Shown: positions 9,301 through 17,317, counted from the stretch's first letter. The stretch: DNA of 35,012 nucleotides from Armatimonadota bacterium (GCA_028871815.1 JAGWMJ010000019.1:1-35012), one strand, 5' to 3'. A program made the numbers and translations. Notes: generated from the sequence alone by a model not told the origin.

Positions 9301-10037
9301 CGCGTATCCCAATCGGCCGCCGATTCATCGGCGCCGGGCGGCTGCGTGTAGTTGTTGATGAGCGGCAGGATCGGCACACCGTGCGCGCGCACAAATGGCG
9401 TGATGTCGTTCTTATCCAGCGCCCGCTGGCGCGCATCAACAAACGGCTGGCTGCGCGGATCTGTATTGGCGTAGTTGTATCCCGAGGCCTTCAGATGCAG
9501 CCACTCCGGAATGAAATGCGTGAGCGCAGTGATGTGCCGGTGAACCGAAACCGGTGACGTCTCCTCCCAGTTGACGTAAAACCCGGCAACCACCGGCGCC
9601 GGTGCGTTGGTGGTGGGTACAAGCACTGTGGCCGGTTGGGCCGGTGCATGCGCTGCAAGAAACGCCTGCGCCTTGCGTGCGCGTGTGCGCTTGGCGCGCG
9701 CTTCACGCGCCTGCAGCACCTTGAGGCGCTGGACGTCACGCGCCTGGGCAAAGGCCAGTTTGCGCCGCGTATGTTCGCCCAGTATCGGCTCCATATTGCC
9801 GATGTCGCTCACAATCTGTACGCGTGGCAGCGGGCTGCGGGGCATAAAGACAACCGCAAACGCGCTGACGAGAAGTGTAACCGTGGCGGCAGCAACCAGC
9901 AGCGCAACCGGCACTCCCAGGCGCACCACCAGCGGCCAGCGACGGCTGTGGGCGTCGAAAAAGACTGGCAGCGACGGACCTGCATCCTTACCGGTCTCAG
10001 AGCGTGGTTTGGGCTGTTCGTCAGGTGGTTGCGGCAA
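6399..10037 (-). CDS. GH18 - NodB polysaccharide deacetylase - GT2 synthase fusion, membrane-bound
   Basis: A 1212-residue protein that appears to join three steps of glycan handling. After an N-terminal membrane anchor (about residues 36-66) comes a GH18-like domain (about 150-480) with VAGFYVNWEE and the catalytic-type strand GINVDFEEVD. Next is a NodB domain (about 575-780) with TFDDGPD, the metal-binding HSWSHPDL and FRPPYGG. The last part (about 840-1210) is a family 2 processive glycosyltransferase: VVIAAYNEQ, VVDDGSSD, SLDADT, AEDTDLTWR and QRFRWAFG, flanked by membrane segments as in PgaC/NodC-type synthases. The likely product is a partly deacetylated beta-linked amino-sugar polymer made at the membrane and trimmed outside. 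The start is an ATG at 10037. It is transcribed before the FG-GAP lipoprotein gene. The polymer itself is inferred. Confidence 0.9.
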   Translation of the reverse strand: MPQPPDEQPKPRSETGKDAGPSLPVFFDAHSRRWPLVVRLGVPVALLVAAATVTLLVSAFAVVFMPRSPLPRVQIVSDIGNMEPILGEHTRRKLAFAQARDVQRLKVLQAREARAKRTRARKAQAFLAAHAPAQPATVLVPTTNAPAPVVAGFYVNWEETSPVSVHRHITALTHFIPEWLHLKASGYNYANTDPRSQPFVDARQRALDKNDITPFVRAHGVPILPLINNYTQPPGADESAADWDTRAVHSIVSSAKARTQVIAHLKAWLLKNQMQGINVDFEEVDTDDKNGLTLFMTQLWQALHPLGLLVTEDVEVGSGAYDLPKLAAVTNWIVPMLYDEHAGGTAPGAVAGVDWTVQNLRKILQQVPASKIVMGVGNHGYDWISGTTTAEDLTFQSAIITAKESQPDAVIHIAPGSLNPTYQYADVEVDQHGNQRELDHVVWMQDAVSVYNQLLAAKPYGVRGAALWFMGAEDPTIWSFLNKANWNANWTSEVQSGILNTVSYGGQAEVDFEGDGELLQPVANPSDGHRTLIVAPDTGLITNETYAKDPATGQPMLPSASVVRRYGGGSGNPDKRILLTFDDGPDPTYTPEVLDILQKYHVPAVFFVVGRNAEAWPDDVRREWDMGDDIGNHSWSHPDLFELSREAQVLQLNTTQRVIQAITGHSTTLFRPPYGGDVEPQTAAEVEPMILAAKLGYITVGETNDPQDWRLFELKPGTNAVDTRKPRSAQEIINSVIDNRDVGSIVLLHDAGGDRSRTVAALPTIINKLRSLGYTFISIEQLRGLPRSRLMPKISGRDILLIGMDQYIFEVVYSLQRTLTTLFLLSIILGFSRVGLLVTLALIQRRRERFRVADPYYQPGVSVVIAAYNEQAVIVRTVNAILNSSYPALEVIVVDDGSSDATADTARAAFANNPNVHVISKPNGGKASALNRGLEDAGGEIVVSLDADTLFTPDTIRQLVEHFSDPRVGAVSGNVRVGNVGNLLTKWQSVEYITSQNFDRRGYDLLNCITVVPGAVGALRRNAVASVGGYESDTLAEDTDLTWRLRREGYRIVNDNDAIAYTEAPETLHNLARQRFRWAFGTLQCLWKHRDALFDYGAFGWFVLPSLWIYQVLLPAISPVMDITVVWSLFEGNFSQIGLMYLAFAMAELLAGAVAIRMDRGNYKLLFWLFFQRFVYRQLMYYVMLKSLVAAVRGGAVGWGKFERTGNARVQG

Positions 10038-10105
10038 TGGGTGGTTCTTACGACGAAGGCGCGCCCGGGTTGACGGCGTGGATGCTGCCCATCGTCACGT
10101 TCATT

Positions 10106-10135
10106 TTGACTTGAACCGCGCTATTCCGCTATACT
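10106..10135 (+). promoter_or_regulatory. Sigma-70-like promoter for the LolA-like/GT39 pair
   Basis: TTGACT (10106-10111) and TATACT (10130-10135) are separated by 18 bases on the plus strand, about 65 bases before the ATG at 10202. It lies in the divergent gap with the GH18-NodB-GT2 gene. Confidence 0.6.
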
Positions 10136-10201
10136 GCAGCCGTGCCATCCGCCGCATCCGGGATGCGGCACGGCGCGCTGTTTGTTCTGCAGGGAGTTGG
10201 A

Positions 10202-10978
10202 ATGATCGCCGATTCGCCTCTTTATTGCCGTATTGGACTAACGTTTGCTGCGGCCGCGGCCGCGATTGCTGCTTTTCTTCCTGCTGGCGCCGGCGCCGGT
10301 CTTGCGCCGGATCCGGCACACTTTTGCAGCGCCGCGTCCACGCTCCAGGGCAAGGTGCTGGTGACGCGGTATGTGCCCGACGCCCTTGCCAAAATCGGCC
10401 CCGATTTCCGCACGCTCTACGCAGTTCGCAAACTCAAGTTTGCGTGGAAGCAGCCGGGCAAGATCCGCATCGAGGGCACCTCGCCGATCCTCGGCAGCGC
10501 ACTTCTGCTGGTAGATGGTCCCACTCGAACCTTCGAGGTGCCGAAACTGCGCATCCATCAGACGCAGAATCTGGCGACGCACCCGACGCAGCGCCTCTCG
10601 ATACTGGAGTACGCGGGGCTTATCTCTGCGGACACGGTCAAGGAGATGCACTGGGCGCATGTGGGCGCGGCCGATTTGAATGGTCATCAGACCGAAATCT
10701 ACGACCTGGCATGGCTGGGCGTTACCAGCCGGAGCCACTACCGGGTATGGATAGATGACGATACGCACATAACCGATCAGCGTGCCTGGTTTGACAGCGC
10801 GGGCAAGCTCAAGGCGACGTTCCGGTACGAAGCGCCGCAGCAGATCGTCCCGGGGATCTGGGCGCCAACGCGCATCGTCATTCTAAACGCCGATGGAGCC
10901 GTAGGCGCCGAAACCGAGTTGAGCGACGTGTCGGCGAACGGCGTGCTGGCCGACAGCCTGTTCCAAGCCGGTTCGTGA
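10202..10978 (+). CDS. LolA/outer-membrane lipoprotein-sorting-like secreted protein
   Basis: A 258-residue protein with an N-terminal signal segment (hydrophobic Ala-rich run to about residue 35). The rest has the alternating strand pattern of LolA/LolB-like half-barrel proteins: a TLQGKVLVTRYV opening, LKFAWKQPGKIRIEG, then SHYRVWIDDDTHITDQRAW and LKATFRYEA. This fold carries lipids or acylated proteins across the periplasm; here it is recognised by pattern only. The start is the ATG at 10202 after GGGAG; an in-frame ATG 20 codons upstream lacks a good site and lies at the predicted transcription start. The stop codon overlaps the GTG start of the next gene, so the two are translationally coupled. 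Confidence 0.65.
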   Translation: MIADSPLYCRIGLTFAAAAAAIAAFLPAGAGAGLAPDPAHFCSAASTLQGKVLVTRYVPDALAKIGPDFRTLYAVRKLKFAWKQPGKIRIEGTSPILGSALLLVDGPTRTFEVPKLRIHQTQNLATHPTQRLSILEYAGLISADTVKEMHWAHVGAADLNGHQTEIYDLAWLGVTSRSHYRVWIDDDTHITDQRAWFDSAGKLKATFRYEAPQQIVPGIWAPTRIVILNADGAVGAETELSDVSANGVLADSLFQAGS

Positions 10979-12519
10979 CACCGCCCCCGGACGCCGGCGC
11001 GCGCCGGTATCTCATTGTCGCCCTGTGCCTCGTGGCTCTTATTCAGGGCGTGCGGCTTTTGACGCTGACGCACTGGGAGCTCTCGCCGGACGAGGCGTAC
11101 TACTGGGTCTGGTCGCGCCATCTGGCATTGAGCTACTACGACCAGGGTCCATTGATCGCGGTTGTCATTCGCATCACGACCAGCCTGTTCGGCAGCAACA
11201 CCTTCGGCGTGCGGCTTGGCGTCTGGGCGTGCACAACCGGCGTTCTGCTTGCCGCCATTCAGTTGGCTCGTCGATTCTTTTCGGATCGCGCGGGCCTGAT
11301 TGCGGCTGTGCTGCTGCTCTTCACGCCGCTGACCACGGTCGGCAGCGTAATCGCCACCTATGACGAACTGGCGGCTCTGGCGTGGGCAGCCGTGATCCTG
11401 GCGCTGGAGCGCGCGATTTACGGCCCGGAACGGCAGCAGCGATGGTGGTGGCTGAGCGTCGGTGTTTGGGTCGGTCTGGGGATGCTGGCGAAATACACCA
11501 TGATTCTGGTGGCCCCATGCGTGCTCCTGTTTTTGGTGCTCTCACCGGAGCATCGCGTCTGGTTAAAACGCTGGGAGCCCTGGGCGGCGCTCGCCATCAG
11601 CTTCGCGATGTTCTCCGGCGTACTTGTCTGGAATGCCGGGCATCACTGGTGGACGTTCAGCCATGTGCTCTACCTGGCGAACAAATCGCGCATGACGGCA
11701 TCGGACCGGTTCGCTGAGTTTACGGGGTCACAGGCCGGACTCCTGGGACCGGTGCTCTTCGTTGGCGCACTGTGGGCTTGCGTGGCGAAGACCAGACTGG
11801 ACCGATCGCGCCAGGTGTTTCTTGTTTCTCTGGGCCTTCCCGTGTTTTTATTCTTCTGCCTGCTGGCGCTCAAATCGAAAGTGCAGGCCAACTGGGCCGT
11901 GACAGCGTGGATCAGCCTGGTGGTGCTTTGGGCCGGCAACCTGGACGACGGCCTGACCGAAGCGGGCAAGCGCCGGCGCGCGGCACGCAACCTCATTGGC
12001 GCATCGGTCATTACCGGATCGGTGCTGTGCGCGCTTATCCTCTGGCCGTCGTCACGGCGCCTGATTCACCTGAGGTTGAAGGCGAAGACGGATGTGACCA
12101 ACACCACGCACGGCTGGCGAAGCCTGGCGCACGAGGTCGCTATCCTGCGCTCCGTGACGGAAAGCAAAACGGGCCGTCCCGTGTTTGTGGCCAGCAATGG
12201 CTACGAGTACTGCAGCGAAATGGCATTCTATCTGCCGGATCACCCGCAGACGTGGGACCTGTTCCTGCACAACAGGCTGGATACGTACGCCACATCGATC
12301 GACCAACTGCGCGCACACCTGGGCGAATCGGCAATCTTCGTCAGCGATTCGCAGCAGAGTGACAAGGATCTGCGCGCTATCTTCGGCAGCGTGGAGTGGC
12401 AGCCGCCGATGCCGGTCTACCGACCCGGCGTCTATCGCGGCGCTATCAAAACCAACTACATTGCCCTCTGCGGCAACTTCAATCGATACGAGGGTCTGAA
12501 CTGGGCCAGTAGAGGGTGA
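10975..12519 (+). CDS. GT39/ArnT-type polytopic membrane glycosyltransferase
   Basis: A 514-residue integral membrane protein with about 10-12 hydrophobic helices. The first periplasmic loop carries SPDEAYYWVWSRHLALSYYD followed by QGPL, the acidic-pair signature of the PMT_2/ArnT family, which uses polyprenyl-phosphate sugars to modify lipids or proteins outside the membrane. The C-terminal soluble part (about 400-514) includes FVASNGYEYCSEMAFYLPDH. The GTG start overlaps the upstream TGA as GTGA, so it is expressed with the LolA-like protein. That pairing suggests transfer of a sugar onto a lipid or lipoprotein. The acceptor is unknown. Confidence 0.85.
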   Translation: MTPPPDAGARRYLIVALCLVALIQGVRLLTLTHWELSPDEAYYWVWSRHLALSYYDQGPLIAVVIRITTSLFGSNTFGVRLGVWACTTGVLLAAIQLARRFFSDRAGLIAAVLLLFTPLTTVGSVIATYDELAALAWAAVILALERAIYGPERQQRWWWLSVGVWVGLGMLAKYTMILVAPCVLLFLVLSPEHRVWLKRWEPWAALAISFAMFSGVLVWNAGHHWWTFSHVLYLANKSRMTASDRFAEFTGSQAGLLGPVLFVGALWACVAKTRLDRSRQVFLVSLGLPVFLFFCLLALKSKVQANWAVTAWISLVVLWAGNLDDGLTEAGKRRRAARNLIGASVITGSVLCALILWPSSRRLIHLRLKAKTDVTNTTHGWRSLAHEVAILRSVTESKTGRPVFVASNGYEYCSEMAFYLPDHPQTWDLFLHNRLDTYATSIDQLRAHLGESAIFVSDSQQSDKDLRAIFGSVEWQPPMPVYRPGVYRGAIKTNYIALCGNFNRYEGLNWASRG

Positions 12520-12531
12520 CGGAGATACCGC

Positions 12532-12981
12532 CTATTTCGGTATGCCCATGCCCATCGACTTGTAGATGCTCTCGATGAGGTCCTTATCCTGCTTCGCCGG
12601 CTTGTTGGACGGATTTGCCACCAGCGCCGTGCGAAACAGAGCAAGCGCCGCGCGGTATTGAATAGGCGGCGGCAATTTGCCGCGGTCCAGCATGATGGTA
12701 TGCCCGTAGGTGTAGGCCTCGGTGGAAAACGCCGTACGCACCGCTTTATCCTTCGGCTTTCTGTGAAGCTTTGCCAGCGCAGCGTTGTACTTCTTCTGCA
12801 TGGGCAGCAGCGACTTATCCAGTTTCGGAGCCTCCACCAGCGCTTGAGCCGTGGTCACCTTCTCGTACTTGCCGGCAGGGTTGGGGCGCTTCGGCGGTTT
12901 GGACTTATGGGTCTGCGCGCCGCACACAGCGGGCACAAGCGCCGCCGCGAGAATGACTGGCACAAGTGAGCGTAGTCGCAT
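12532..12981 (-). CDS. Small secreted helical protein of unknown function
   Basis: A 149-residue product with a signal peptide (RLRSLVPVILAAALVPAVCG, cleavage near GAQ). The mature part is Lys- and Ala-rich and helical. It contains KKYNAALAKLHRKPKD and YRAALALFRTALVANPSNK, which resemble one or two TPR-like helical pairs. The start is the ATG at 12981, 6-7 bases after CAGGGAG; the frame stays open further upstream but reads like noise and overlaps the divergent dienelactone-hydrolase-like gene. It converges with the GT39-type gene, leaving 12 bases between the stops. I do not recognise the family. Confidence 0.7.
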   Translation of the reverse strand: MRLRSLVPVILAAALVPAVCGAQTHKSKPPKRPNPAGKYEKVTTAQALVEAPKLDKSLLPMQKKYNAALAKLHRKPKDKAVRTAFSTEAYTYGHTIMLDRGKLPPPIQYRAALALFRTALVANPSNKPAKQDKDLIESIYKSMGMGIPK

Positions 12982-13156
12982 AATGGGAACTCCCTGAAGA
13001 ACCGTAGGTCGCGCCGGCTGCATGGCGGTGGCCGCTTGCGGTGCATTGAAGAGTACCCGAAGCGCGCGCGGAGTAATATGCAGGACAGATTGCAGCGATA
13101 ATCGAATGGTCGCAAAAGGTGGTTTGGCGCAAAAGCCTTTGCATAAGGAGACAAGT

Positions 13157-13813
13157 ATGCCGAATTCGCGGCCTGATGGCTTCCTCTCCGTACCGACCGT
13201 TGGCAGCGGCGCACCCGTTTTGGTGCTGCATGCCTGGTGGGGATTGAACGACACGATTCGGGGGATTTGCGCGCGGCTTGCCGAAGAGGGCTTTGTGGCG
13301 TTCGCGCCGGATCTCTACCATGGCAAGGTGACGAACAGCGTTGCTGAGGCAGAAACGCTGGTTCGCGCGCTCAACCGCGACCCGGACCACAGCGAGGCCG
13401 TACTGGCCGAAGCAGCCCGGTTCGTTACCGAACACGCCGACCGCAGCGATCGCGGCCTCGCCGTGATCGGTTTCTCGCTCGGCGCCAATTTCGCGCTGGA
13501 CGTTGCGGTGGGTAATCCGGAGAATGTGCGCTCCGTGGTGCTGTTTTACGGCACCAGCGGCGGCGACTTCAGCGCGTCAAAGGCTGCGTATCTCGGTCAC
13601 TTTGCCGAAAACGACCCGTTCGAGCCGCGATCCGAGGTTGACAACCTGGAGCAATCGCTGGAGCGTGCGGGGCGGCCTGTCACGTTCCACCACTACGCCG
13701 GCGCCGGGCACTGGTTCTTTGAACCGGACCGTGCTGACAGTTACGACGCGGAGGCTGCACAACTGGCTTGGGATCGAACGCTTGCCTTTCTGAAGCGCCC
13801 GGCTGACGGGTAG
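13157..13813 (+). CDS. Dienelactone hydrolase family protein
   Basis: A 218-residue alpha/beta hydrolase of the dienelactone hydrolase type, presumably cytosolic as no signal is seen. Family marks are VLVLHAWWGLND near the N-terminus, FAPDLYHG, the nucleophile elbow GFSLGA, a catalytic Asp region in HFAENDPFEP and the catalytic His in GAGHWFFEPDR. The nucleophile is Ser where classical dienelactone hydrolases use Cys, a substitution found in many family members. The true substrate is unknown. The start is the ATG at 13157 with AAGGAG at 13145-13150. A longer frame exists but lacks a site. Confidence 0.85.
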   Translation: MPNSRPDGFLSVPTVGSGAPVLVLHAWWGLNDTIRGICARLAEEGFVAFAPDLYHGKVTNSVAEAETLVRALNRDPDHSEAVLAEAARFVTEHADRSDRGLAVIGFSLGANFALDVAVGNPENVRSVVLFYGTSGGDFSASKAAYLGHFAENDPFEPRSEVDNLEQSLERAGRPVTFHHYAGAGHWFFEPDRADSYDAEAAQLAWDRTLAFLKRPADG

Positions 13814-14444
13814 TTGTGCGGAGGGCCGAAGGCCATGCAACTCCGACCCTCTTCGTCGCTCAGCGAGGATGTGCAGCCTGCAGCCGCATCGCCGGAGGCT
13901 CACCGGATGACGGGGTTAAGTTCTCCCGGGTCACCGGTCATCGGCTAGCGGGTCCTTTGATGATGCGGTGAGGCGGAGCCGACCCGCAAGGCTCCCATGC
14001 GTTCCTATAAAAGCCCGCATACCTCCTGTTCTTGTCACCGAGAACGCGTGAGGTACCAGCAACATGACACTCTCGTCGGTTCCGGACTACTCAGGCGCTG
14101 CCCGACCGGAGTCCTATATGTCGTAGTTGTCCCGTATGTCCCATTTCCGCCCGGTACCGACAAACGCGACGTCTGAGACCTCGTCTTTCCCAGCACCCGA
14201 AGCGGCTTGAGCGGTAGGGCGGCACCCTCCTGCCAAATGCGGTTCTTTCGGCCGGGCCGAGCTGTCCGCCCACGCCGATGGACCACAGCGCAGGTGTGGT
14301 GCCTACCCATCCAATTACGGGCGACCAATCGTGGCAGACGACCATCCAGCCGGCCGCAGGCGCCACCAGCCGCATTCCCGCCCATCAACCCTCGGGCCGG
14401 CTGCTGTGAGGCCCGCCGGTGCTCCCAAGCTCCCGCCGCTCCGA
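13814..14444. other. Gene-free stretch between the hydrolase and queG
   Basis: About 630 bases with no frame of protein-like composition. I looked for tRNA shapes, a signal-recognition-particle RNA and transposon ends and found none. Short self-complementary stretches such as GGGCCGAAGGCC near 13823 are present, but none is followed by a T-run. Confidence 0.4.
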
Positions 14445-15578
14445 TTAAGCCCTTTTCGCCATCGACGGTAGGCCAGCGGCACCGTCACCTCCCTCCGTGC
14501 TGCTCTGCCGGCGCCGCCGTATCGTGCCTAGCGCCCGCCCTGCCGCATCGCTCACCAACCGGTCGGGACTGTCGACCGCGTGTTCCAGTGCATGAACAGC
14601 TTCGCTGTCGTCACGCGCGGAGAGCGCAGCAGCGGCATTCCGCAGCAGCCCGCGCATCTTCGTCCTCTTTACCGCGCTGCCTTTGAACTGCTCACGAAAC
14701 TGCTCTTCGGTGAGCAGGCAGAGATCGCTGGTGCGCGCGTGCCGCGTGATGTCGCGTGGCTGAAATGCCGGCTCGGTGGTGGGTTGCGAGCGGCGCAGAT
14801 TGAAGGGGCACACCTCCTGACAGATGTCGCAGCCGAAGACGCGGTCGCCGGCGGCTGAGAGCGCCGGTGCAAACTCGTCCGGGATATCGCCCTTCAGCTC
14901 GATCGTAAGGTACGAGATGCAGCGGCGCGCATCCAGGGTGAAGGCCTCTGTGAGCGCACCGGTTGGGCATGCATCCAGGCAGGCCGTGCATGTTCCACAC
15001 CCGCCCTCGGCCGGCACGTCGGGCGGCATCTCAACGTTAGTGATGATCTCGCCAAGCAGGAAGTACGAGCCACGCCGCGTGTTGATCAGCATGGTGTTCT
15101 TGCCAAACCAGCCGATCCCCGCCTTCTGCGCCAGCTCGCGCTCCAGCAGCGGACCCGTATCCACATAGACACGTCCCGACGCTCCAGGCGGCGCGCGCTC
15201 GATGAGGAGATCAAGCAGCTGCTGCAGGCGCGGTCGCATCACCTCGTGATAGTCGTCGCCGCGCGCGTAACGCGCAAATATGGCACGACCTGCTTCGGCC
15301 GGCGGCGTTCCGGGGCCTTCGACCTCGTCGCAGTAATAGGTCATGCCCACCACGATAACCGACCGCGCGCCGGGAACAATCTCGCGCGGATCGAAACGCC
15401 GTTCGAGACCGCGCTTCAGGTACTCCATCTCGCCGGCAAAGCCATGGGCCAGCCAGGCGGCGTATTCAGCGGCGAAGAGTGAGGGTTCCGCTGCGGCGAT
15501 GCCCACCAGATCGAAGCCGAGATCGCGTCCATGCGCCTTCACCAGCGCAGCCAACGTAGGCGGCGAGAGTTGTGGCAT
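14445..15578 (-). CDS. queG: Epoxyqueuosine reductase
   Basis: A 377-residue cobalamin- and iron-sulfur-dependent enzyme that reduces epoxyqueuosine to queuosine in the wobble position of tRNAs with GUN anticodons. It has the QueG N-terminal domain (RSVIVVGMTYYC, YARGDDYHEVM, VDTGPLLERELAQKAGIGW). Two 4Fe-4S cluster motifs follow: CGTCTACLDACPTGAL and CDICQEVCPFN. The C-terminal ~70 residues look like a HEAT-type helical tail (RNAAAALSARDD, LVSDAAGRALGTI). It follows hemQ by 35 bases on the same strand, so the two may form an operon. The start is an ATG at 15578. All key Cys residues are present. Confidence 0.95.
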   Translation of the reverse strand: MPQLSPPTLAALVKAHGRDLGFDLVGIAAAEPSLFAAEYAAWLAHGFAGEMEYLKRGLERRFDPREIVPGARSVIVVGMTYYCDEVEGPGTPPAEAGRAIFARYARGDDYHEVMRPRLQQLLDLLIERAPPGASGRVYVDTGPLLERELAQKAGIGWFGKNTMLINTRRGSYFLLGEIITNVEMPPDVPAEGGCGTCTACLDACPTGALTEAFTLDARRCISYLTIELKGDIPDEFAPALSAAGDRVFGCDICQEVCPFNLRRSQPTTEPAFQPRDITRHARTSDLCLLTEEQFREQFKGSAVKRTKMRGLLRNAAAALSARDDSEAVHALEHAVDSPDRLVSDAAGRALGTIRRRRQSSTEGGDGAAGLPSMAKRA

Positions 15579-15613
15579 GGCGTGCCTGCAAGCCGACCCG
15601 GCGGCGGCCCGCC

Positions 15614-16303
15614 CTACCCGACCGCCCTGAGCGCCTCGCCGATCGACATCTGCACACAGGTAAAGGTCGGCGTGTCGCGCAGCGTGTAACCGCTGGACTC
15701 GGTTTCGCGCAGCGCGTGAACAAGATCCAGAAAGTCCGATGGGATGTCGGTTTCAAACGCCACCACAAACTCCTGATCATCGAGGCCAAACGAGTAGGTG
15801 GTGTTGAGCTTTACGGTGGGAAACAGGTGGCCAACTTCGATGTGCGTCTTCATCAAGGCGCCGCGCTGCTCGGCAGTGAGCAGATACCAGGCGCGCGTCT
15901 TGACGAACGGATAGACAAACAGGTACTTGCGACCTGTAGGCCGCAAGACCAGCCGGCGTCCGGGCGGGCCCTTCTCGTGCGGATCCTTGTACTGCGAGTC
16001 TTTGGTCATCGACAGGTAGCAGTACGGCAGCGCGGCCCACCGCCCCATCCCGGTTTGGAGGAGCGTTGAGGTCGCGCTCTTGATGGCGTCCAGATCCGGC
16101 CCGGCGCTCCAGAGCAGCAGATCGCAATCACCGCGTATGCCGGTGAGTGAATAGCTGCGGACCATGTGGTCGTCTGCGGCATCCTCCACCGCGCAGGCAA
16201 ACTCGGCGCGCTGCGCATCGCGCAGTTCGTCGGATTGCCGGCGGAAGGCGGCGTCGAACTTGTAGAAAGCAAACTGGACAAATGTGCGTCCACGATTTTC
16301 CAT
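15614..16303 (-). CDS. hemQ: HemQ-type coproheme decarboxylase / chlorite dismutase family
   Basis: A 229-residue member of the chlorite dismutase superfamily. In the coproporphyrin-dependent heme pathway, HemQ decarboxylates coproheme III to heme b in the cytosol using peroxide. Family marks are DCDLLLWSAGP, the conserved KYLFVYPFVKTRAWYLL, the probable heme-ligating His segment MKTHIEVGH, and TTYSFGLDDQEFVVAFETD near the C-terminus. The length matches HemQ proteins. It is not likely to be a true chlorite dismutase, because those are rarer and no perchlorate genes are near, but the two cannot be separated by eye. The start is an ATG at 16303. A TAAAAT box lies about 45 bases upstream on this strand without a clear -35. 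Confidence 0.85.
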   Translation of the reverse strand: MENRGRTFVQFAFYKFDAAFRRQSDELRDAQRAEFACAVEDAADDHMVRSYSLTGIRGDCDLLLWSAGPDLDAIKSATSTLLQTGMGRWAALPYCYLSMTKDSQYKDPHEKGPPGRRLVLRPTGRKYLFVYPFVKTRAWYLLTAEQRGALMKTHIEVGHLFPTVKLNTTYSFGLDDQEFVVAFETDIPSDFLDLVHALRETESSGYTLRDTPTFTCVQMSIGEALRAVG

Positions 16304-16431
16304 GGCGAGGTCCTACCCAAAAGATGGCGTGTTGAATTCGGTGACTCTATTTTAGCCAACATCGGCGCATGCGCCGCATCGAGCGCCGAAGCACACCTTC
16401 CGGGTCCGCGGTCCGGATGGTGCGCCGAGCC

Positions 16432-16569
16432 CTAGCCTTCACCGGTGGAAGCGACAGTGCCATCTCCAGCACACGCCGCGAACACCTGGTCGCCACCGGT
16501 CGCGCCCGCAGCGGCAACCGGCGCGGCGTTAGGCAGTTGAAGCGAACTCCAGAACAGGAGCGGGTTCAT
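16432..16569 (-). CDS. Small ORF downstream of the sigma factor gene
   Basis: A 45-residue frame beginning with an ATG at 16569 preceded by AAAGGTGG, 43 bases after the sigma factor stop on the same strand. The peptide starts MNPLLFWSSLQLPNAAP and is then Ala-, Gly- and Thr-rich. The ribosome site and position argue for a real small gene. The composition is weak evidence and no family is recognised. Confidence 0.35.
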   Translation of the reverse strand: MNPLLFWSSLQLPNAAPVAAAGATGGDQVFAACAGDGTVASTGEG

Positions 16570-16612
16570 TGAGCCACCTTTCGTATCCCTCACTGAAACG
16601 CCTGGGGGCGGT

Positions 16613-17278
16613 CTATGCAGCCGCCGATCGGCGCTTTGGCGCCACATATTGGCGGCGCGGCTTGCGGTAGATGGCGACGCGGCTGCCGATTGCGAAGAGG
16701 CGCATGGCCGAGGGCGATGCGTCGTCACCCAGCTCACGGGCGGCACGCAGCCGCCTGGCGGCGGCCGCGATCTTCTGCGACACCGCCTGCTTGCTCACGC
16801 CAAAGCGGGCCGCAATCTCACCCTGGGGCAGGCCGCTCAGCCAGAGGCTGATGCACTGCCGCTGGCGCAAGGGCAGGGAGGTCTTCTCGACCAGCCGGCG
16901 GAGCGAGCCGCAGTCCTCGGAAAGATCATCCTCGTCGATCCGCATGTCCATCGCCTCTTCGGCCAGAGCCAGGATCTCGTTGGCGTCGGTCAGCACTTCC
17001 CCGCGGTTTGCGCGCGCTCGGATGCAGTCACCGCAGACCGCATCCAGGATGCGCATCACCCAATAGCTGAAGCCGCGAGCGCCGCTCTCCGGCTGATACC
17101 GCGCGCGATGCTGCCATGCGTGCATGAGCGCCGTCTGAACCAGGTCGTCGGCATCGGAAGCGCCGGCGCGAACCCGTGCGCGCCGCAGCATCGCCGGGCG
17201 AAGCGCTCCGGCCATCACATCAAACTCACGGCTTCCAAAGCATCCTGAAGCACTGTTTACGTCGTCCGGCGCGGTCAT
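16613..17278 (-). CDS. Sigma-70 family (ECF-like) RNA polymerase sigma factor
   Basis: About 221 residues with the two DNA-contacting regions of small sigma factors. Region 2 shows ASDADDLVQTALMHAWQHR followed by FSYWVMRILD. Region 4 shows LPLRQRQCISLWLSGLPQGE followed by the helix-turn-helix AARFGVSKQAVSQKI. An extra ~50-residue basic tail (AIYRKPRRQYVAPKRR) follows region 4. I chose the ATG at 17278, six bases after GGAG; a TTG at 17290 is in frame but would place the start inside that site. No anti-sigma gene is adjacent. It is divergent from the phage-tail-like block and may control it, but this is inferred from position only. Confidence 0.85.
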   Translation of the reverse strand: MTAPDDVNSASGCFGSREFDVMAGALRPAMLRRARVRAGASDADDLVQTALMHAWQHRARYQPESGARGFSYWVMRILDAVCGDCIRARANRGEVLTDANEILALAEEAMDMRIDEDDLSEDCGSLRRLVEKTSLPLRQRQCISLWLSGLPQGEIAARFGVSKQAVSQKIAAAARRLRAARELGDDASPSAMRLFAIGSRVAIYRKPRRQYVAPKRRSAAA

Positions 17279-17289
17279 CGGCATCTCCA

Positions 17290-17317
17290 ATAGTAGACAT
17301 CTGTATGCCAGTACTAT
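17290..17317. promoter_or_regulatory. Inverted repeat in the sigma factor / tail-block divergent gap
   Basis: ATAGTA (17290-17295) is mirrored by TACTAT (17312-17317) across 16 bases, just upstream of the sigma factor ribosome site. It could be an operator or a bipartite promoter element. Further right, TTGACG (17384) with ATTTAA 17 bases on is a weak candidate promoter for the tail block. Confidence 0.3.

Noticed and set aside
13814-14444. A structural RNA gene in the long gap before queG
   Set aside because: No tRNA arms, SRP loop or other conserved RNA core could be found; left as unassigned.
15614-16303. A true chlorite dismutase for perchlorate respiration
   Set aside because: The sequence follows the HemQ pattern and no perchlorate or chlorate reductase genes are nearby.
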